64,000 bases of DNA from Rhodospirillales bacterium. GTDB lineage: Bacteria; Pseudomonadota; Alphaproteobacteria; Rhodospirillales; JANQFP01. Below are positions 1-7,793 of the stretch, piece by piece. The position numbers and the translations under genes are program-made. How positions within the stretch are numbered: position 1 is the first letter of the stretch; each line of letters opens with the position of its first letter. Under the pieces are notes generated by a model. That model did no database searches and had not been told where the DNA came from. It was given only the letters and a program-made list of their open reading frames with translations. The stretch lies in assembly GCA_028277795.1 (NCBI GenBank), contig JANQFP010000052.1:1-64000 (forward strand). Reading direction: 5' to 3'.

Positions 1-102
1 ATGCAGCGCTGTGGGTTCAAGGCCATGGGCAGGGCCCCCGGGCCGGCCAACGAGCTGGTGCTGTACATGTTGCCGCTCGGGGACGCCGAAGCGCCGGAAT
101 GA
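1..102 (+). CDS. C-terminal end of a protein cut by the window edge
   Basis: A frame is open from base 1 and closes with TGA at 100-102, giving the last 33 residues of a protein whose beginning lies outside the window. The visible residues include CGFKAMGRAPG followed by a strand-like ELVLYMLPL. A 'GF' followed by a short beta strand is how many GNAT acetyltransferases end, but the piece is too short to prove this. The internal ATG at base 1 is probably not the true start. Confidence 0.4.
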   Translation: MQRCGFKAMGRAPGPANELVLYMLPLGDAEAPE

Positions 103-391
103 CGGGTGTGCCGCGGCAGAGGGAGGCGCGGTTTTCCGGGTCGCCGACGCCGTCCCCGCCATCGGTCCTGGAAACACCGGAAGGCCGTGTTACTGTTTGA
201 TGAAGAACGATGCCGGACCGGCATCGATACGCATCGCGGCGCACGACCGCGGCGCCCGGCAAAGCCTGCACGGCGTCTTTGCGTCATGGCCCTCGCGTGA
301 GGGGCCGAGAGGGCGTTTTGCCGGCCGGGAGGTGCGCAACCGGCCGTCTGTGCACGCGGCGGCCAGCGCGGCAGCAATCGAGGGGGACGGA

Positions 392-1966
392 ATGATCGGA
401 GAAAGCACTTTATACACAACTGATTACGAGCTCGGACAGGACAACCTGAAGCGATGGGGGATGGACATCCATCACCCGGTATTCTGGATTTCGGGCGGCC
501 TGGTCCTGTTGTTCGTCGTCGGCGTCCTGATGGCGCCGGAAGCCGCGAAGGGCGCCTTCGACGGCGCCAAGTGGTGGTCGATCGGCGCCTTCGACTGGTT
601 GTTCATGGTTGGCGGCAACCTTTTCGTCGTTTTCTGCCTGGCCCTGATCTTCCTGCCGCTCGGCCGCATCCGGCTGGGCGGACCGGATGCGAGACCGCAG
701 TTCTCGAACCTGTCCTGGTTCGCCATGCTGTTCGCGGCCGGAATGGGCATCGGCCTGATGTTCTGGAGCGTCGCCGAACCGACGGCGTATTTCACCGGCT
801 GGTACGAGACCCCGCTCGGTGTCGAGGCGAGGTCGGTCGAGGCGGCCGACAAGGCGATGAGCGCCACCATGTTCCACTGGGGGCTCCATCCGTGGGCGAT
901 CTACGCCGTCGTCGGTCTGTCGCTCGCGTTCTTTTCCTACAACAAGGGCTTGCCCCTGACCATCCGCTCGGCCTTCTACCCGCTGATCAGGGACCATTCC
1001 TGGGGGCCGTTCGGTCACCTGATCGACACCATCGCCGTGCTCGCGACCTTGTTCGGGTTGGCCACGTCGTTGGGGTTCGGGGCCCAGCAGGCGACGGCCG
1101 GCCTGGAGTTCCTGTTCGGATTCGAGGGCGGCATCCCGGCGCAGATCGCGATCATCATCGTCGTCACGTCGATTGCCCTGATCTCGGTTGTTCGTGGCCT
1201 CGACGGGGGCGTGAAGGTCCTGAGCAACATCAACATGAGCATCGCCGGGTTGCTGGTGCTGTTCGTGCTGTTGGTCGGCCCGACGGCGGTCATTTTTGCC
1301 ACCATGGGCAACACGCTGATCGGCTACCTCGGCGACATCGTCTCCTACAGCAACTGGATCGGCCGCGAAGACGAGGCCTGGATGCAGGGGTGGACGGTGT
1401 TCTACTGGGCTTGGTGGATCTCCTGGTCGCCGTTCGTCGGCATGTTCATCGCGCGCGTGTCCTACGGCCGGACGGTGCGCGAGTTCATCATCGCCGTCCT
1501 GCTGATCCCGACGCTGTTCACGCTGGTGTGGATGAGCGTGTTCGGCGGGTCCGCCCTCGATCAGATCCAGAACGGAGTCGGCGCCCTGGCGGCGGGGCTG
1601 GACAAGGTCGAACTGGCCATGTTCCAGATGCTCGAGAACCTGCCCTTGGCGACCGTGACCTCGGCCGTCGGCGTAGCCCTGGTCCTCGTGTTCTTCATCA
1701 CGTCCTCGGATTCGGGGTCGCTGGTCATCGACGCGATCACGGCGGGCGGAAAGGTCGACGCACCGGTGGTGCAAAGGATCTTCTGGGTGGTCATCGAGGG
1801 CGTCGTGGCCGGTGTCCTGCTGTTCGGCGGCGGCGCGGACGCGCTCACCGCGCTGCAGGCGGCAGCCATCACGGTCGGTTTGCCCTTTACCGTCGTTTTG
1901 ATCGCCATGTGCCTGTGCCTATACCTGGGGCTCTCGCACGAAAGGAAGTATGGATCGGTCCCGTAA
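392..1966 (+). CDS. BCCT-family glycine betaine/choline/carnitine transporter
   Basis: Predicted secondary transporter of 524 aa that brings betaine-type compatible solutes into the cell with sodium or protons. The family signatures are clear: GMGIGLMFWSVAEP in the first third (the BCCT glycine-rich helix) and the tryptophan-rich WAWWISWSPFVGMF followed by ARVSYGRTVREF. About twelve hydrophobic segments fill the chain. The start is put at ATG 392 because it follows a GGGGGA stretch and the coding-like hydrophobic sequence begins shortly after; the open frame upstream to about base 11 has no family resemblance. The protein stops about 12 residues after the last membrane helix, so it lacks the long basic C-terminal tail that senses osmotic stress in BetP. 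Substrate is not decidable from sequence alone. Confidence 0.9.
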   Translation: MIGESTLYTTDYELGQDNLKRWGMDIHHPVFWISGGLVLLFVVGVLMAPEAAKGAFDGAKWWSIGAFDWLFMVGGNLFVVFCLALIFLPLGRIRLGGPDARPQFSNLSWFAMLFAAGMGIGLMFWSVAEPTAYFTGWYETPLGVEARSVEAADKAMSATMFHWGLHPWAIYAVVGLSLAFFSYNKGLPLTIRSAFYPLIRDHSWGPFGHLIDTIAVLATLFGLATSLGFGAQQATAGLEFLFGFEGGIPAQIAIIIVVTSIALISVVRGLDGGVKVLSNINMSIAGLLVLFVLLVGPTAVIFATMGNTLIGYLGDIVSYSNWIGREDEAWMQGWTVFYWAWWISWSPFVGMFIARVSYGRTVREFIIAVLLIPTLFTLVWMSVFGGSALDQIQNGVGALAAGLDKVELAMFQMLENLPLATVTSAVGVALVLVFFITSSDSGSLVIDAITAGGKVDAPVVQRIFWVVIEGVVAGVLLFGGGADALTALQAAAITVGLPFTVVLIAMCLCLYLGLSHERKYGSVP

Positions 1967-2195
1967 CCGCCCAGGCGGCTCGGTCGTCTCGTCTCCGAAA
2001 TGATCCGAGGATCGCCCCGGTTCTGCGTGGACGCCCCGGGCCGTGACGGGGCAAACCAACTGTCCCCAATTCCCGTGACTCACCGATGGGGGTCAGTCCA
2101 CGTATACTGCCCCCGCAATTCCCGGAAAGCAGCATAGTCACCGTTTCATCCTTGGCTTGTGTGAGGGTCGCATGCGTTACGACGGAAGGGCTATG

Positions 2196-2948
2196 ATGAA
2201 GAAGCGAGCAAAACTGAGAGCTATTGGATTCAGCGTCGGATTGGGACTGGTTGGTTCCTGTTTCTCCGGGCTCGTTCATGCGGTGCCAACGTTTGAAGTC
2301 GGGTTTTACACCCAGTTTACGGTAGTCCCCGGGAGTACGGTTCCGGTCGACGTGTTTTTAAGGAATAATAGTTCGGAAACGATATCGTTCGCATCCGACT
2401 ATCCTGATGGCGTGGAACCCGGAATTCAGCATCTATCTGCTTCAGCTGGCTGTCCAAGGCCAGGAGACTGGATGTTCGAAGATTGTTATTTCGTCTCTGG
2501 ATTCCAAGAACAGTTTGTTGGTGTGAATATTTTGCCAGATGAAACTTTCCAAGTTCCCGCGTGGTCTTTTGAGGTGCCGTTTGCCCCTGAGGGCCCGACC
2601 GCAACTGGTCGCCCTTGGGTGCACATAGAACTTGAGCCAAATATCTTAGGTGGCATGTACCTTTTTGGAACTAACCTTCCAGGGTTCGACGGCAGACATG
2701 TGATAGAATACACGATTGGTGCCGAAGAGTTAAGAAGCTCTCTATTGTTTTTGGAGGCTTGTGTAGTGAATAGAGAAGATGGAGCCGTGCTTTCTGGGCC
2801 TACTGCTTATTGCGCCGGATCAAGTGATGATGGAAGTACAGGTGTCCCCGAACCCACCACCCTCACGCTCTTCGGCGCTGGCCTCGCTGCCCTCGGCTGC
2901 ATGAGGCGCGGGAAAGCCGGGGCCACGCGGGTCGGCCAAAAGGGTTGA
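2196..2948 (+). CDS. secreted PEP-CTERM sorting-signal protein, function unknown
   Basis: A 250-aa exported protein. It opens with a basic signal peptide (KKRAKLRA, then a hydrophobic run ending near LVHA) and ends with a PEP-CTERM signal: VPEPTTLTLFGAGLAAL followed by GCMRRGK. Such tails are processed by exosortase/EpsH and direct proteins to the outer surface or biofilm matrix. The body between them is hydrophilic, with scattered cysteines and aromatic residues, and matches no domain I recognise. ATG 2196 was chosen because GGAAGGG lies 5 bases before it; ATG 2193 and TTG 2157 are alternatives. Codon use is visibly more AT-rich than that of the neighbours, which suggests transfer or weak expression. 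No exosortase gene is in this window. Confidence 0.8.
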   Translation: MKKRAKLRAIGFSVGLGLVGSCFSGLVHAVPTFEVGFYTQFTVVPGSTVPVDVFLRNNSSETISFASDYPDGVEPGIQHLSASAGCPRPGDWMFEDCYFVSGFQEQFVGVNILPDETFQVPAWSFEVPFAPEGPTATGRPWVHIELEPNILGGMYLFGTNLPGFDGRHVIEYTIGAEELRSSLLFLEACVVNREDGAVLSGPTAYCAGSSDDGSTGVPEPTTLTLFGAGLAALGCMRRGKAGATRVGQKG

Positions 2949-3402
2949 TTATTCCTATAAAATGTGACAAAATACTTATTTCTCGCTCCCCTCCGGAGCC
3001 GGGGTGCCACCGCGGCTGGCGTGTCGCAAATGGGAAGGATGCAGGCCATTGTTTTCAAATAATTTCTGCGGATCGTGCTGACGAATGCCGACATCCGCTG
3101 ACATTTCTAGGGGCAGGCCGTCGTTCCTATCGTGGCGCGGTCCCAAAACGCGTGCGCAATCAGTCCGTAAGCGCCGCCGGGGCGGACGGCGGCCGGTGAA
3201 CCGGGCGTCGCAAACGTCAGGGCCAGTGTCGCAAATGTCCGCGCCGGTGGCGCATGCCGGAGGCAGGCCGGCGCCATACGGCCGCGCCAATCACATCACC
3301 CACCGGGCGATCTCACGCGCAGGCGGTGGCCCTCATTCGCCCCGCCGACATGACGCCGCGCCGCGACGGCGCTTCGCGTCCCGCTTCGAAGGCGCGCCGG
3401 CG
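2949..3402. other. intergenic region without a convincing gene
   Basis: About 450 bases between the PEP-CTERM gene and the end of the COQ9 gene. The left part is AT-rich like its neighbour and the right part becomes GC-rich. The octamer GTCGCAAA occurs three times (near 3023, 3208 and 3230), twice within about 25 bases. Open frames crossing the region look like antisense noise. I see no RNA gene or terminator with a T-run. Confidence 0.5.
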
Positions 3403-4044
3403 TCAGGAGGCGGCGCGGCGGGGCCGGCGGGGCATGCGGGAGCCGGGCAGGGCCCGTGCGAAGGCGTGGGCGATGCGGCCCTTGAGGCCGGGGAGCTTGA
3501 GAACGTCGCCCAGGCGCCGGTCGAGGAAGTCCCAGGTGTCGGCGAAGCCCTCGGACTCGTCGGCCAGCCAGAACAGGACCGTCGCCGTGTACACCGGCAG
3601 CAGCAGGCCCCGCTTGGTGTAGAAACTGAAATCCGTCGACGTGTCGCCGGCGGCGTACCAGATGGCGTTCACCGTCCTGAGCGTGATGCGGGTCGCCAGG
3701 GCGGCATTCTGGGGCATCGAAAGGAAGGCGCCGGCGCGGCGCACCGCCTCCCGCTGGGCCCCGTTGGACTCCAGGCGCACGCGGATGGCGGCGGAGACCC
3801 GCTCCTTCACCCGCATGGTGTCCAAGGGCATGGCCTCGAGCGCGGTCATCATCCGGCGGTCGGCGAGGTCGGCGAAGTGGTCCACCGCCTCGGTCATGCC
3901 GCTGGGAAAGGCGCGCAGGGCGTCGTCGTTCCCCAGGCCGGCGTCGGCGGCCCCGGCCTGCAGGGCCTTCCACGTCCAGCCGTCGAAGGCCACGTGGGGC
4001 AGCGTCGCCGAGATGATGGTGTCGCGCAGCTCTTGCGGGTCCAT
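3403..4044 (-). CDS. COQ9-family ubiquinone biosynthesis protein
   Basis: A 213-aa cytosolic or membrane-peripheral protein of the COQ9 family, which in eukaryotes binds lipid and assists the COQ7 hydroxylase in ubiquinone synthesis. It is found mostly in alphaproteobacteria and mitochondria. Family hallmarks are the N-terminal AFDGWTWKAL, a TetR-like helical body, then RTVNAIWYAAGDTSTDFSFY followed by YTKRG and a C-terminal FLDRRLGDV. A strong ribosome site, GGGAGGACGGC, ends directly before ATG 4044, which fixes the start. It lies 81 bases downstream of peptide deformylase on the same strand. Confidence 0.88.
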   Translation of the reverse strand: MDPQELRDTIISATLPHVAFDGWTWKALQAGAADAGLGNDDALRAFPSGMTEAVDHFADLADRRMMTALEAMPLDTMRVKERVSAAIRVRLESNGAQREAVRRAGAFLSMPQNAALATRITLRTVNAIWYAAGDTSTDFSFYTKRGLLLPVYTATVLFWLADESEGFADTWDFLDRRLGDVLKLPGLKGRIAHAFARALPGSRMPRRPRRAAS

Positions 4045-4067
4045 GCCGTCCTCCCTGTGGAAATTCG

Positions 4068-4077
4068 AATGATTATC
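4068..4077 (-). promoter_or_regulatory. possible Fur/Irr-like half box before the COQ9 gene
   Basis: Read on the minus strand the sequence is GATAATCATT, matching ten consecutive bases of the classic Fur-box consensus. It lies 24 to 33 bases before the COQ9 start codon. The flanks do not continue the palindrome well, so this may be only an AT-rich -10-like promoter element. Confidence 0.2.
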
Positions 4078-4125
4078 GTTTTGCCCAACACATACCCCGT
4101 GACGGCCCCGATTGCCACCGCAACC

Positions 4126-4731
4126 TCAACCGGCCGCCGCGGGCGCCTCCTCGTCGGCGGCGGCGCCGTCGCCGTCGGGCGTGCCGTCGCCGCGCATCAT
4201 CTCCTCGGTGAAGCCGAGCAGCGACAGGTCGGGCATGCGCATGGGATAGAGGATGCCGTCCAGGTGGTCGCACTCGTGCTGGACGACGCGGGCGTGGAAG
4301 CCCGTCGCCTCGCGGTCGATGGCGGCGCCGTCGAGGCCCGTGCCGCGATAGCGGATGTGGGTGTGCCGCGGCACGGCGCCGCTCAGCCCGGGCACCGACA
4401 GGCAGCTCTCCCAGGCCCAGGACACGTCCTCGCCCACCGGGTCGATGCGGGGATTGACGAGGACCGTCAACGGCACCTCGCCGGTGTCCTCGTCCAGGCC
4501 GGCGGCGCGGTAGCGCCCGGAGGCGGCGCGGGCGGCCGGCACCCGGAAGATGACCACCCGCGCCGGCACGTGGACCTGGGGCGCGGCGAGCCCGACGCCG
4601 CCGGCGTCCTCCAGGGTGTCGATCATGTCGGCGACCAGGCGGGCGACCTCGGGCGCTCGGGGGTCGTCCACCGGGTCGGCGGCGCGGCGCAGCACCGGAT
4701 GGCCCATGCGGGCGATCTTGAGGATGGCCAA
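4126..4731 (-). CDS. def: peptide deformylase
   Basis: Removes the N-formyl group from nascent proteins using a metal ion (201 aa). All three family motifs are present: motif 1 GVGLAAPQV, motif 2 ESCLSVPG, and motif 3 QHECDHLDG, whose two histidines and the motif 2 cysteine bind the metal and whose glutamate is catalytic. Motif 2 has Ser where the canonical EGCLS has Gly. A longer open frame extends to 4920, but its extra N-terminus is unlike the family. TTG 4731 gives the usual start (LAILKIARMGHPVL) and is preceded by AGGGAG. The C-terminal tail is Ala/Asp/Glu-rich. It may be a second, PDF-like paralogue; the genome's fmt-linked def is not in this window. Confidence 0.87.
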   Translation of the reverse strand: MAILKIARMGHPVLRRAADPVDDPRAPEVARLVADMIDTLEDAGGVGLAAPQVHVPARVVIFRVPAARAASGRYRAAGLDEDTGEVPLTVLVNPRIDPVGEDVSWAWESCLSVPGLSGAVPRHTHIRYRGTGLDGAAIDREATGFHARVVQHECDHLDGILYPMRMPDLSLLGFTEEMMRGDGTPDGDGAAADEEAPAAAG

Positions 4732-4884
4732 GGTGCGCGTCTCCCTGTGGTGGATGGGGTGGCGGACGGCCGGCGGCGGCGTGCGCGGCCGTCGGCGGGC
4801 CTTCACAAGCCGGGGGTGATATGGTAGAAGGCGTGCCCTCTTGACCGCTTCATATGGTTTCGACTGCGAGGAGAACAACCCGCC

Positions 4885-5088
4885 GTGCAAGTGATCGTCC
4901 GCGACAACAACGTCGATCAAGCCCTCAAGGCCTTGAAAAAGAAAATGCAGCGTGAGGGCGTCTTCCGCGAGATGAAGCTGCGGCGGAGTTACGAGAAGCC
5001 CTCCGAACGCAAGGCCCGCGAGAAAGCCGAAGCCATCCGCCGCGCCCGCAAGCTGGAGCGCAAGCGCCTGGAGCGCGAGGGCTTCTGA
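4885..5088 (+). CDS. rpsU: 30S ribosomal protein S21
   Basis: Small basic ribosomal protein of 67 aa that helps the 30S subunit pair with the Shine-Dalgarno sequence. [20 protein letters not shown] at the N-terminus and [20 protein letters not shown] are typical of S21, and length and lysine/arginine content fit. The start is GTG 4885 with GAGGAG about 11 bases ahead. It is divergent from def with about 150 bases between the two starts. Confidence 0.96.
   Translation: MQVIVRDNNVDQALKALKKKMQREGVFREMKLRRSYEKPSERKAREKAEAIRRARKLERKRLEREGF
5014..5031 (+). repeat. 18-base exact repeat, copy 1 (inside rpsU)
   Basis: The 18 bases from 5014 to 5031, encoding AREKAE in S21, recur exactly at 5247-5264 in the non-coding stretch after rpsU. 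The copies are in the same orientation 233 bases apart, and similarity fades just outside the match. Confidence 0.7.
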
Positions 5089-5543
5089 GCCGCGGCGGGG
5101 CGGGGCTCGTGAGGCCAGCCGCCATGACGCGAGTGCTAAATAGGCCTGCCGCCGACGGCAACGTCATCCGCGAAGGCGAGGCCAGCAAGGGACCCATGGG
5201 ACGCGCCGAAACGGAGCGTGTCCCTGTCGCGACAGAAGAAAATATAGCCCGCGAGAAAGCCGAAAACGTACAAGCCGTCCGTCTCGGCGCGTTGGTGTCA
5301 GACGCGTGCGGCGTCGTCAACTCGGGAATGCCAGACCTCGCTTCGAACCCCGCGCACCTCGCGGGTTTCGGCCGCGACGCTGACCGCAGTCATTGAAATT
5401 CGACTGCTGTTCGGCGTCGTCGATCGGGCCAGCGTGATTGCCTGCCCTTCACCCTTCACCTTGGTGGCTGGCCAGAACGGGGCGCTGATGCTTGCCCAAT
5501 ACCCCCGCGATCAATTAGCGACCATGAGAGGGAATCCGGATTC
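5089..5543. other. intergenic region after rpsU, probable gene remnants
   Basis: About 455 bases with no convincing gene. A frame from 5109 to 5396 is open (95 codons) but looks non-globular, lacks a good ribosome site and resembles no family I know. It includes the second copy of the 18-base rpsU repeat at 5247-5264. I looked for a tRNA or permuted tmRNA because of a TTCGAACCCC stretch near 5342, but found no acceptor stem, CCA end or tag sequence. Confidence 0.5.
5247..5264 (+). repeat. 18-base exact repeat, copy 2 (after rpsU)
   Basis: Exact match to 5014-5031 inside rpsU, in the same reading phase of the open frame that spans it. It may mark a partial duplication of the rpsU 3' part, now degraded. 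Confidence 0.65.
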
Positions 5544-6326
5544 GTGACCTCTTCTGAAATGCATGTGAAATCGCTTGTTTATCGGATCGAGCACGGGGAC
5601 CACGTAGATTACGACGATGCCGGCCCCGAACAGCTCGATTTCGAGGAATTCTCGGTTAGCCTCGAACGGAACCAAGCATTGTTCTCATTAAAGGTGCACT
5701 ACTCTGACGTAAGATCAGCCCAAGCTGCGGTCGAGCGGTTCCTCGACGCATGGGAGGTGTTATCAGGACTTGACCATCAGCCTCGCGAACTTGAGCTCGT
5801 TTACGAGGACGCAGTAATTGTTAGTCGGAGCCCCGAGCAATCTGATTGCATGATTGTTCCCGTGAACGCTGCTGAACTGGAGTTCCGAGGTATGGAGATC
5901 GGCGTTCATGTCAGTCGAAAGATATACCCAAATCCTCCGAGGGGTTTCGAGGTAACCCCGGATGTCAGATCTATGTATGACCGCTACGTACGTTTCCGTT
6001 TAGGGAAAGAAAATTTGGCGTCGATGGCGTATTTTTGCTATACGGTTTTTGTATACAGTGTTCCAAAAGGGAAGGGTCAGCAAACAAAGGCACAAAAATA
6101 CTACGGAGTAGAACGAGATATACTACACAATATTGCGAACTTGTCATCAAGAAAAGGAGGAGGTGAGGCTCGAAAGCGTGACGGCGTGAACGAACCGTAC
6201 ACGGCGAAAGAACGTATTTGGCTTGAAGCAGCAGTCAAAGCACTCGTCCGCCGGGCCGGCGAACGCGCAGCGGATGCCGACGCAACGCTACCCGAAATCA
6301 CCATGACGGCCCTGCCGCCACTATGA
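5544..6326 (+). CDS. orphan hypothetical protein (260 aa)
   Basis: A soluble protein of 260 aa that I do not recognise. It has no signal peptide or membrane helix. The first half is acidic and strand-rich (IEHGDHVDYDDAGPEQLDFE). The middle carries a Tyr/Arg-rich part (SMYDRYVRFRLGKENLASMA), and the C-terminal third is basic with KGKGQQTKAQKYYGV and RKGGGEARKRDG. The start is GTG 5544, with GAGAGGGA upstream; ATG 5559 is an alternative. Base composition is clearly lower in GC than the flanking core genes, and it stands alone between rpsU and a toxin-antitoxin pair, so horizontal acquisition is likely. The Tyr/Arg-rich and lysine-rich parts could bind nucleic acid, but that is a guess. Confidence 0.7.
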   Translation: MTSSEMHVKSLVYRIEHGDHVDYDDAGPEQLDFEEFSVSLERNQALFSLKVHYSDVRSAQAAVERFLDAWEVLSGLDHQPRELELVYEDAVIVSRSPEQSDCMIVPVNAAELEFRGMEIGVHVSRKIYPNPPRGFEVTPDVRSMYDRYVRFRLGKENLASMAYFCYTVFVYSVPKGKGQQTKAQKYYGVERDILHNIANLSSRKGGGEARKRDGVNEPYTAKERIWLEAAVKALVRRAGERAADADATLPEITMTALPPL

Positions 6327-6428
6327 GGTTCCGAGTTGTCATTGTACGGAAACAGCAAGCACAGCTTGTCGCAGCGATTGGCCAATACGACGAATGCTAT
6401 CAATCGATCGCTGTATCTTTGGGGTGGG

Positions 6429-6929
6429 TCACGCCAACAGGAGCCGACGCAGGTCCTTGGTGAGAAGGAACAGGTGCAGCGGGTCGGTCGGTGACGGCAT
6501 GAACCCGAAGTGCTCATAGAAAGATCGGGCCGCATCGTCCTTAGCGTGGACGGCCAGGGCGCGGATGCCGGCTATGTCGGCGGCCTGGACGGTGCGGCGC
6601 ATGGCGTCCTTGAGCAGGCCTGCACCGACGCCGCGGCCTTGCCATGCCACATCGACGGCGAGCCGCGCCAGCACCATGAGGGGGACCGGGTGGCGGGCCA
6701 GCCCCTTGACCAGGCGCTCGGGCGCGGCGTCGTAACGCACCTCGCCGAACACCAGGGTGTGGAACCCGATGACCGTGGCCGCCGCGAGGCCTACGTAGGT
6801 CTGGGAGGCGTTGGCCGACTGGCTGGGCAGGGCGAAACGCAGCAGGAAGCGATTGAGAGCCTCGTGGCCGCAATCGAATGCGTCGACCGGGTGGTGACGG
6901 GCCAGCTTCTCGACGGCGAGGGCCGTCAT
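6429..6929 (-). CDS. GNAT-family toxin (TacT/AtaT-like tRNA acetyltransferase)
   Basis: Acetyltransferase of 166 aa, the size of TacT/AtaT toxins, which acetylate the amino group of charged tRNAs and stop translation. The acetyl-CoA loop reads WQGRGVGAGLL, and the family's catalytic tyrosine lies in SFYEHFGF. The N-terminal FDCGHEALNRFLLRFA (the 'F-DC-G-LN-FL' pattern) is typical of this toxin group rather than of metabolic GNATs. It overlaps the upstream DUF1778 gene by the four bases ATGA (6926-6929), the standard antitoxin-toxin order. Substrate tRNA cannot be read from the sequence. Confidence 0.88.
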   Translation of the reverse strand: MTALAVEKLARHHPVDAFDCGHEALNRFLLRFALPSQSANASQTYVGLAAATVIGFHTLVFGEVRYDAAPERLVKGLARHPVPLMVLARLAVDVAWQGRGVGAGLLKDAMRRTVQAADIAGIRALAVHAKDDAARSFYEHFGFMPSPTDPLHLFLLTKDLRRLLLA

Positions 6930-7216
6930 TTCGTGTCGGTGGTCTCGAAGATGCTGGGCTCGCGCAGCAGGCGCTCGAGGCGGGCGTGGTCGCGGGGCGG
7001 CGCGTCGAGGGCGGCCATGAAGGCTTCCCAGCGGGCGGCGTCGAGGCCGAAGGCCCGGCGGTCCGGCAGGGTCTCCTCGGCCCGGGCGAGCGCGCTCTCG
7101 ACGACGAACTCGCTGACCGACCGCCGCGCCGCTGCCGCCGCCGCCTGCAGCGTCTTCTTCGCCTGCGGTGTCAGACGCAGGTCGAGCTTCTCGGAGCGTG
7201 TGGTCGGTGCGGGCAT
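6926..7216 (-). CDS. DUF1778 (TacA-like) antitoxin
   Basis: A 96-aa ribbon-helix-helix protein expected to bind its own promoter through the N-terminal half and neutralise the GNAT toxin through the C-terminal half. The DUF1778 core is visible as TRSEKLDLRLTPQAKKTLQ, then AAAAARRSVSEFVVESAL. The start ATG 7216 is taken because GGGAG lies just ahead of it; an in-frame ATG at 7237 and a longer frame to 7270 lack this support. The toxin begins inside its last codons, so the pair is probably translationally coupled and autoregulated. Confidence 0.87.
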   Translation of the reverse strand: MPAPTTRSEKLDLRLTPQAKKTLQAAAAAARRSVSEFVVESALARAEETLPDRRAFGLDAARWEAFMAALDAPPRDHARLERLLREPSIFETTDTK

Positions 7217-7328
7217 GGCCGTCTCCCTTTTTCGCATGACAGGGACAATCCTACCAAGGCCGCCCGACAATGTCAGGACATTTCGTCGGCGCGGCAGCGC
7301 GAGACGATTGACGGTCTCGCAACCACCC

Positions 7329-7763
7329 TCACGCCGCCCCTTCCACGTCCATCACGCTGCCCGGCTCGGGTCCGCGGGCGAAGGCGAAGCCCTCGTCGGC
7401 CCAGCCGGTGATGCCGCCGATCATCTCCTTCACCGGGCGGCCCAGCCGCGCCAGCTTGGCCGCCGCCTTGTTGGCCCCGTTGCAGTGGGGGCCGGCGCAG
7501 TAGACGACGAACAGCGCATTGTCCGGCCAGTCGGTCATGCGCCGCTCGGTGATCTTGCCGTGGGGCAGGTTGACGGCGCCGGGCACGTGGCCCTGCGCGT
7601 AGAGCTGCGGGCTGCGCACGTCGAGGACCACGAAGTCCGTCTCGCCGCGGGCCAGGGCGTCATGGACGTCCCAGCAGTCGGTCTCCAAAGCGAGCCGGCG
7701 GGAGAAGTGGGCGAGGGCATCCTCCGAAGGGGCCGCCGGCACCTCCGTCACGTTGTTGGGCAT
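7329..7763 (-). CDS. rhodanese-like sulfurtransferase domain protein
   Basis: Single rhodanese domain (144 aa) that would carry sulfur as a cysteine persulfide. Family motifs are VVLDVRSPQLYAQGHVPGAV in the first half and the active loop VVYCAGPHCNGA, with the first Cys as the likely nucleophile and a second Cys four residues on. It ends with the usual GGITGWADEG. It sits 30 bases downstream of the malyl-CoA lyase gene on the same strand, so the two are probably cotranscribed; no functional link is evident. Confidence 0.88.
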   Translation of the reverse strand: MPNNVTEVPAAPSEDALAHFSRRLALETDCWDVHDALARGETDFVVLDVRSPQLYAQGHVPGAVNLPHGKITERRMTDWPDNALFVVYCAGPHCNGANKAAAKLARLGRPVKEMIGGITGWADEGFAFARGPEPGSVMDVEGAA

Positions 7764-7793
7764 GGCAGGCCCTCCGTTGTTTGGGCCGGTCCG

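Noticed and set aside
5100-5420. tRNA or permuted tmRNA suggested by TTCGAACCCC near 5342
   Set aside because: No acceptor stem, CCA end, D-arm or proteolysis-tag coding sequence could be built around it.
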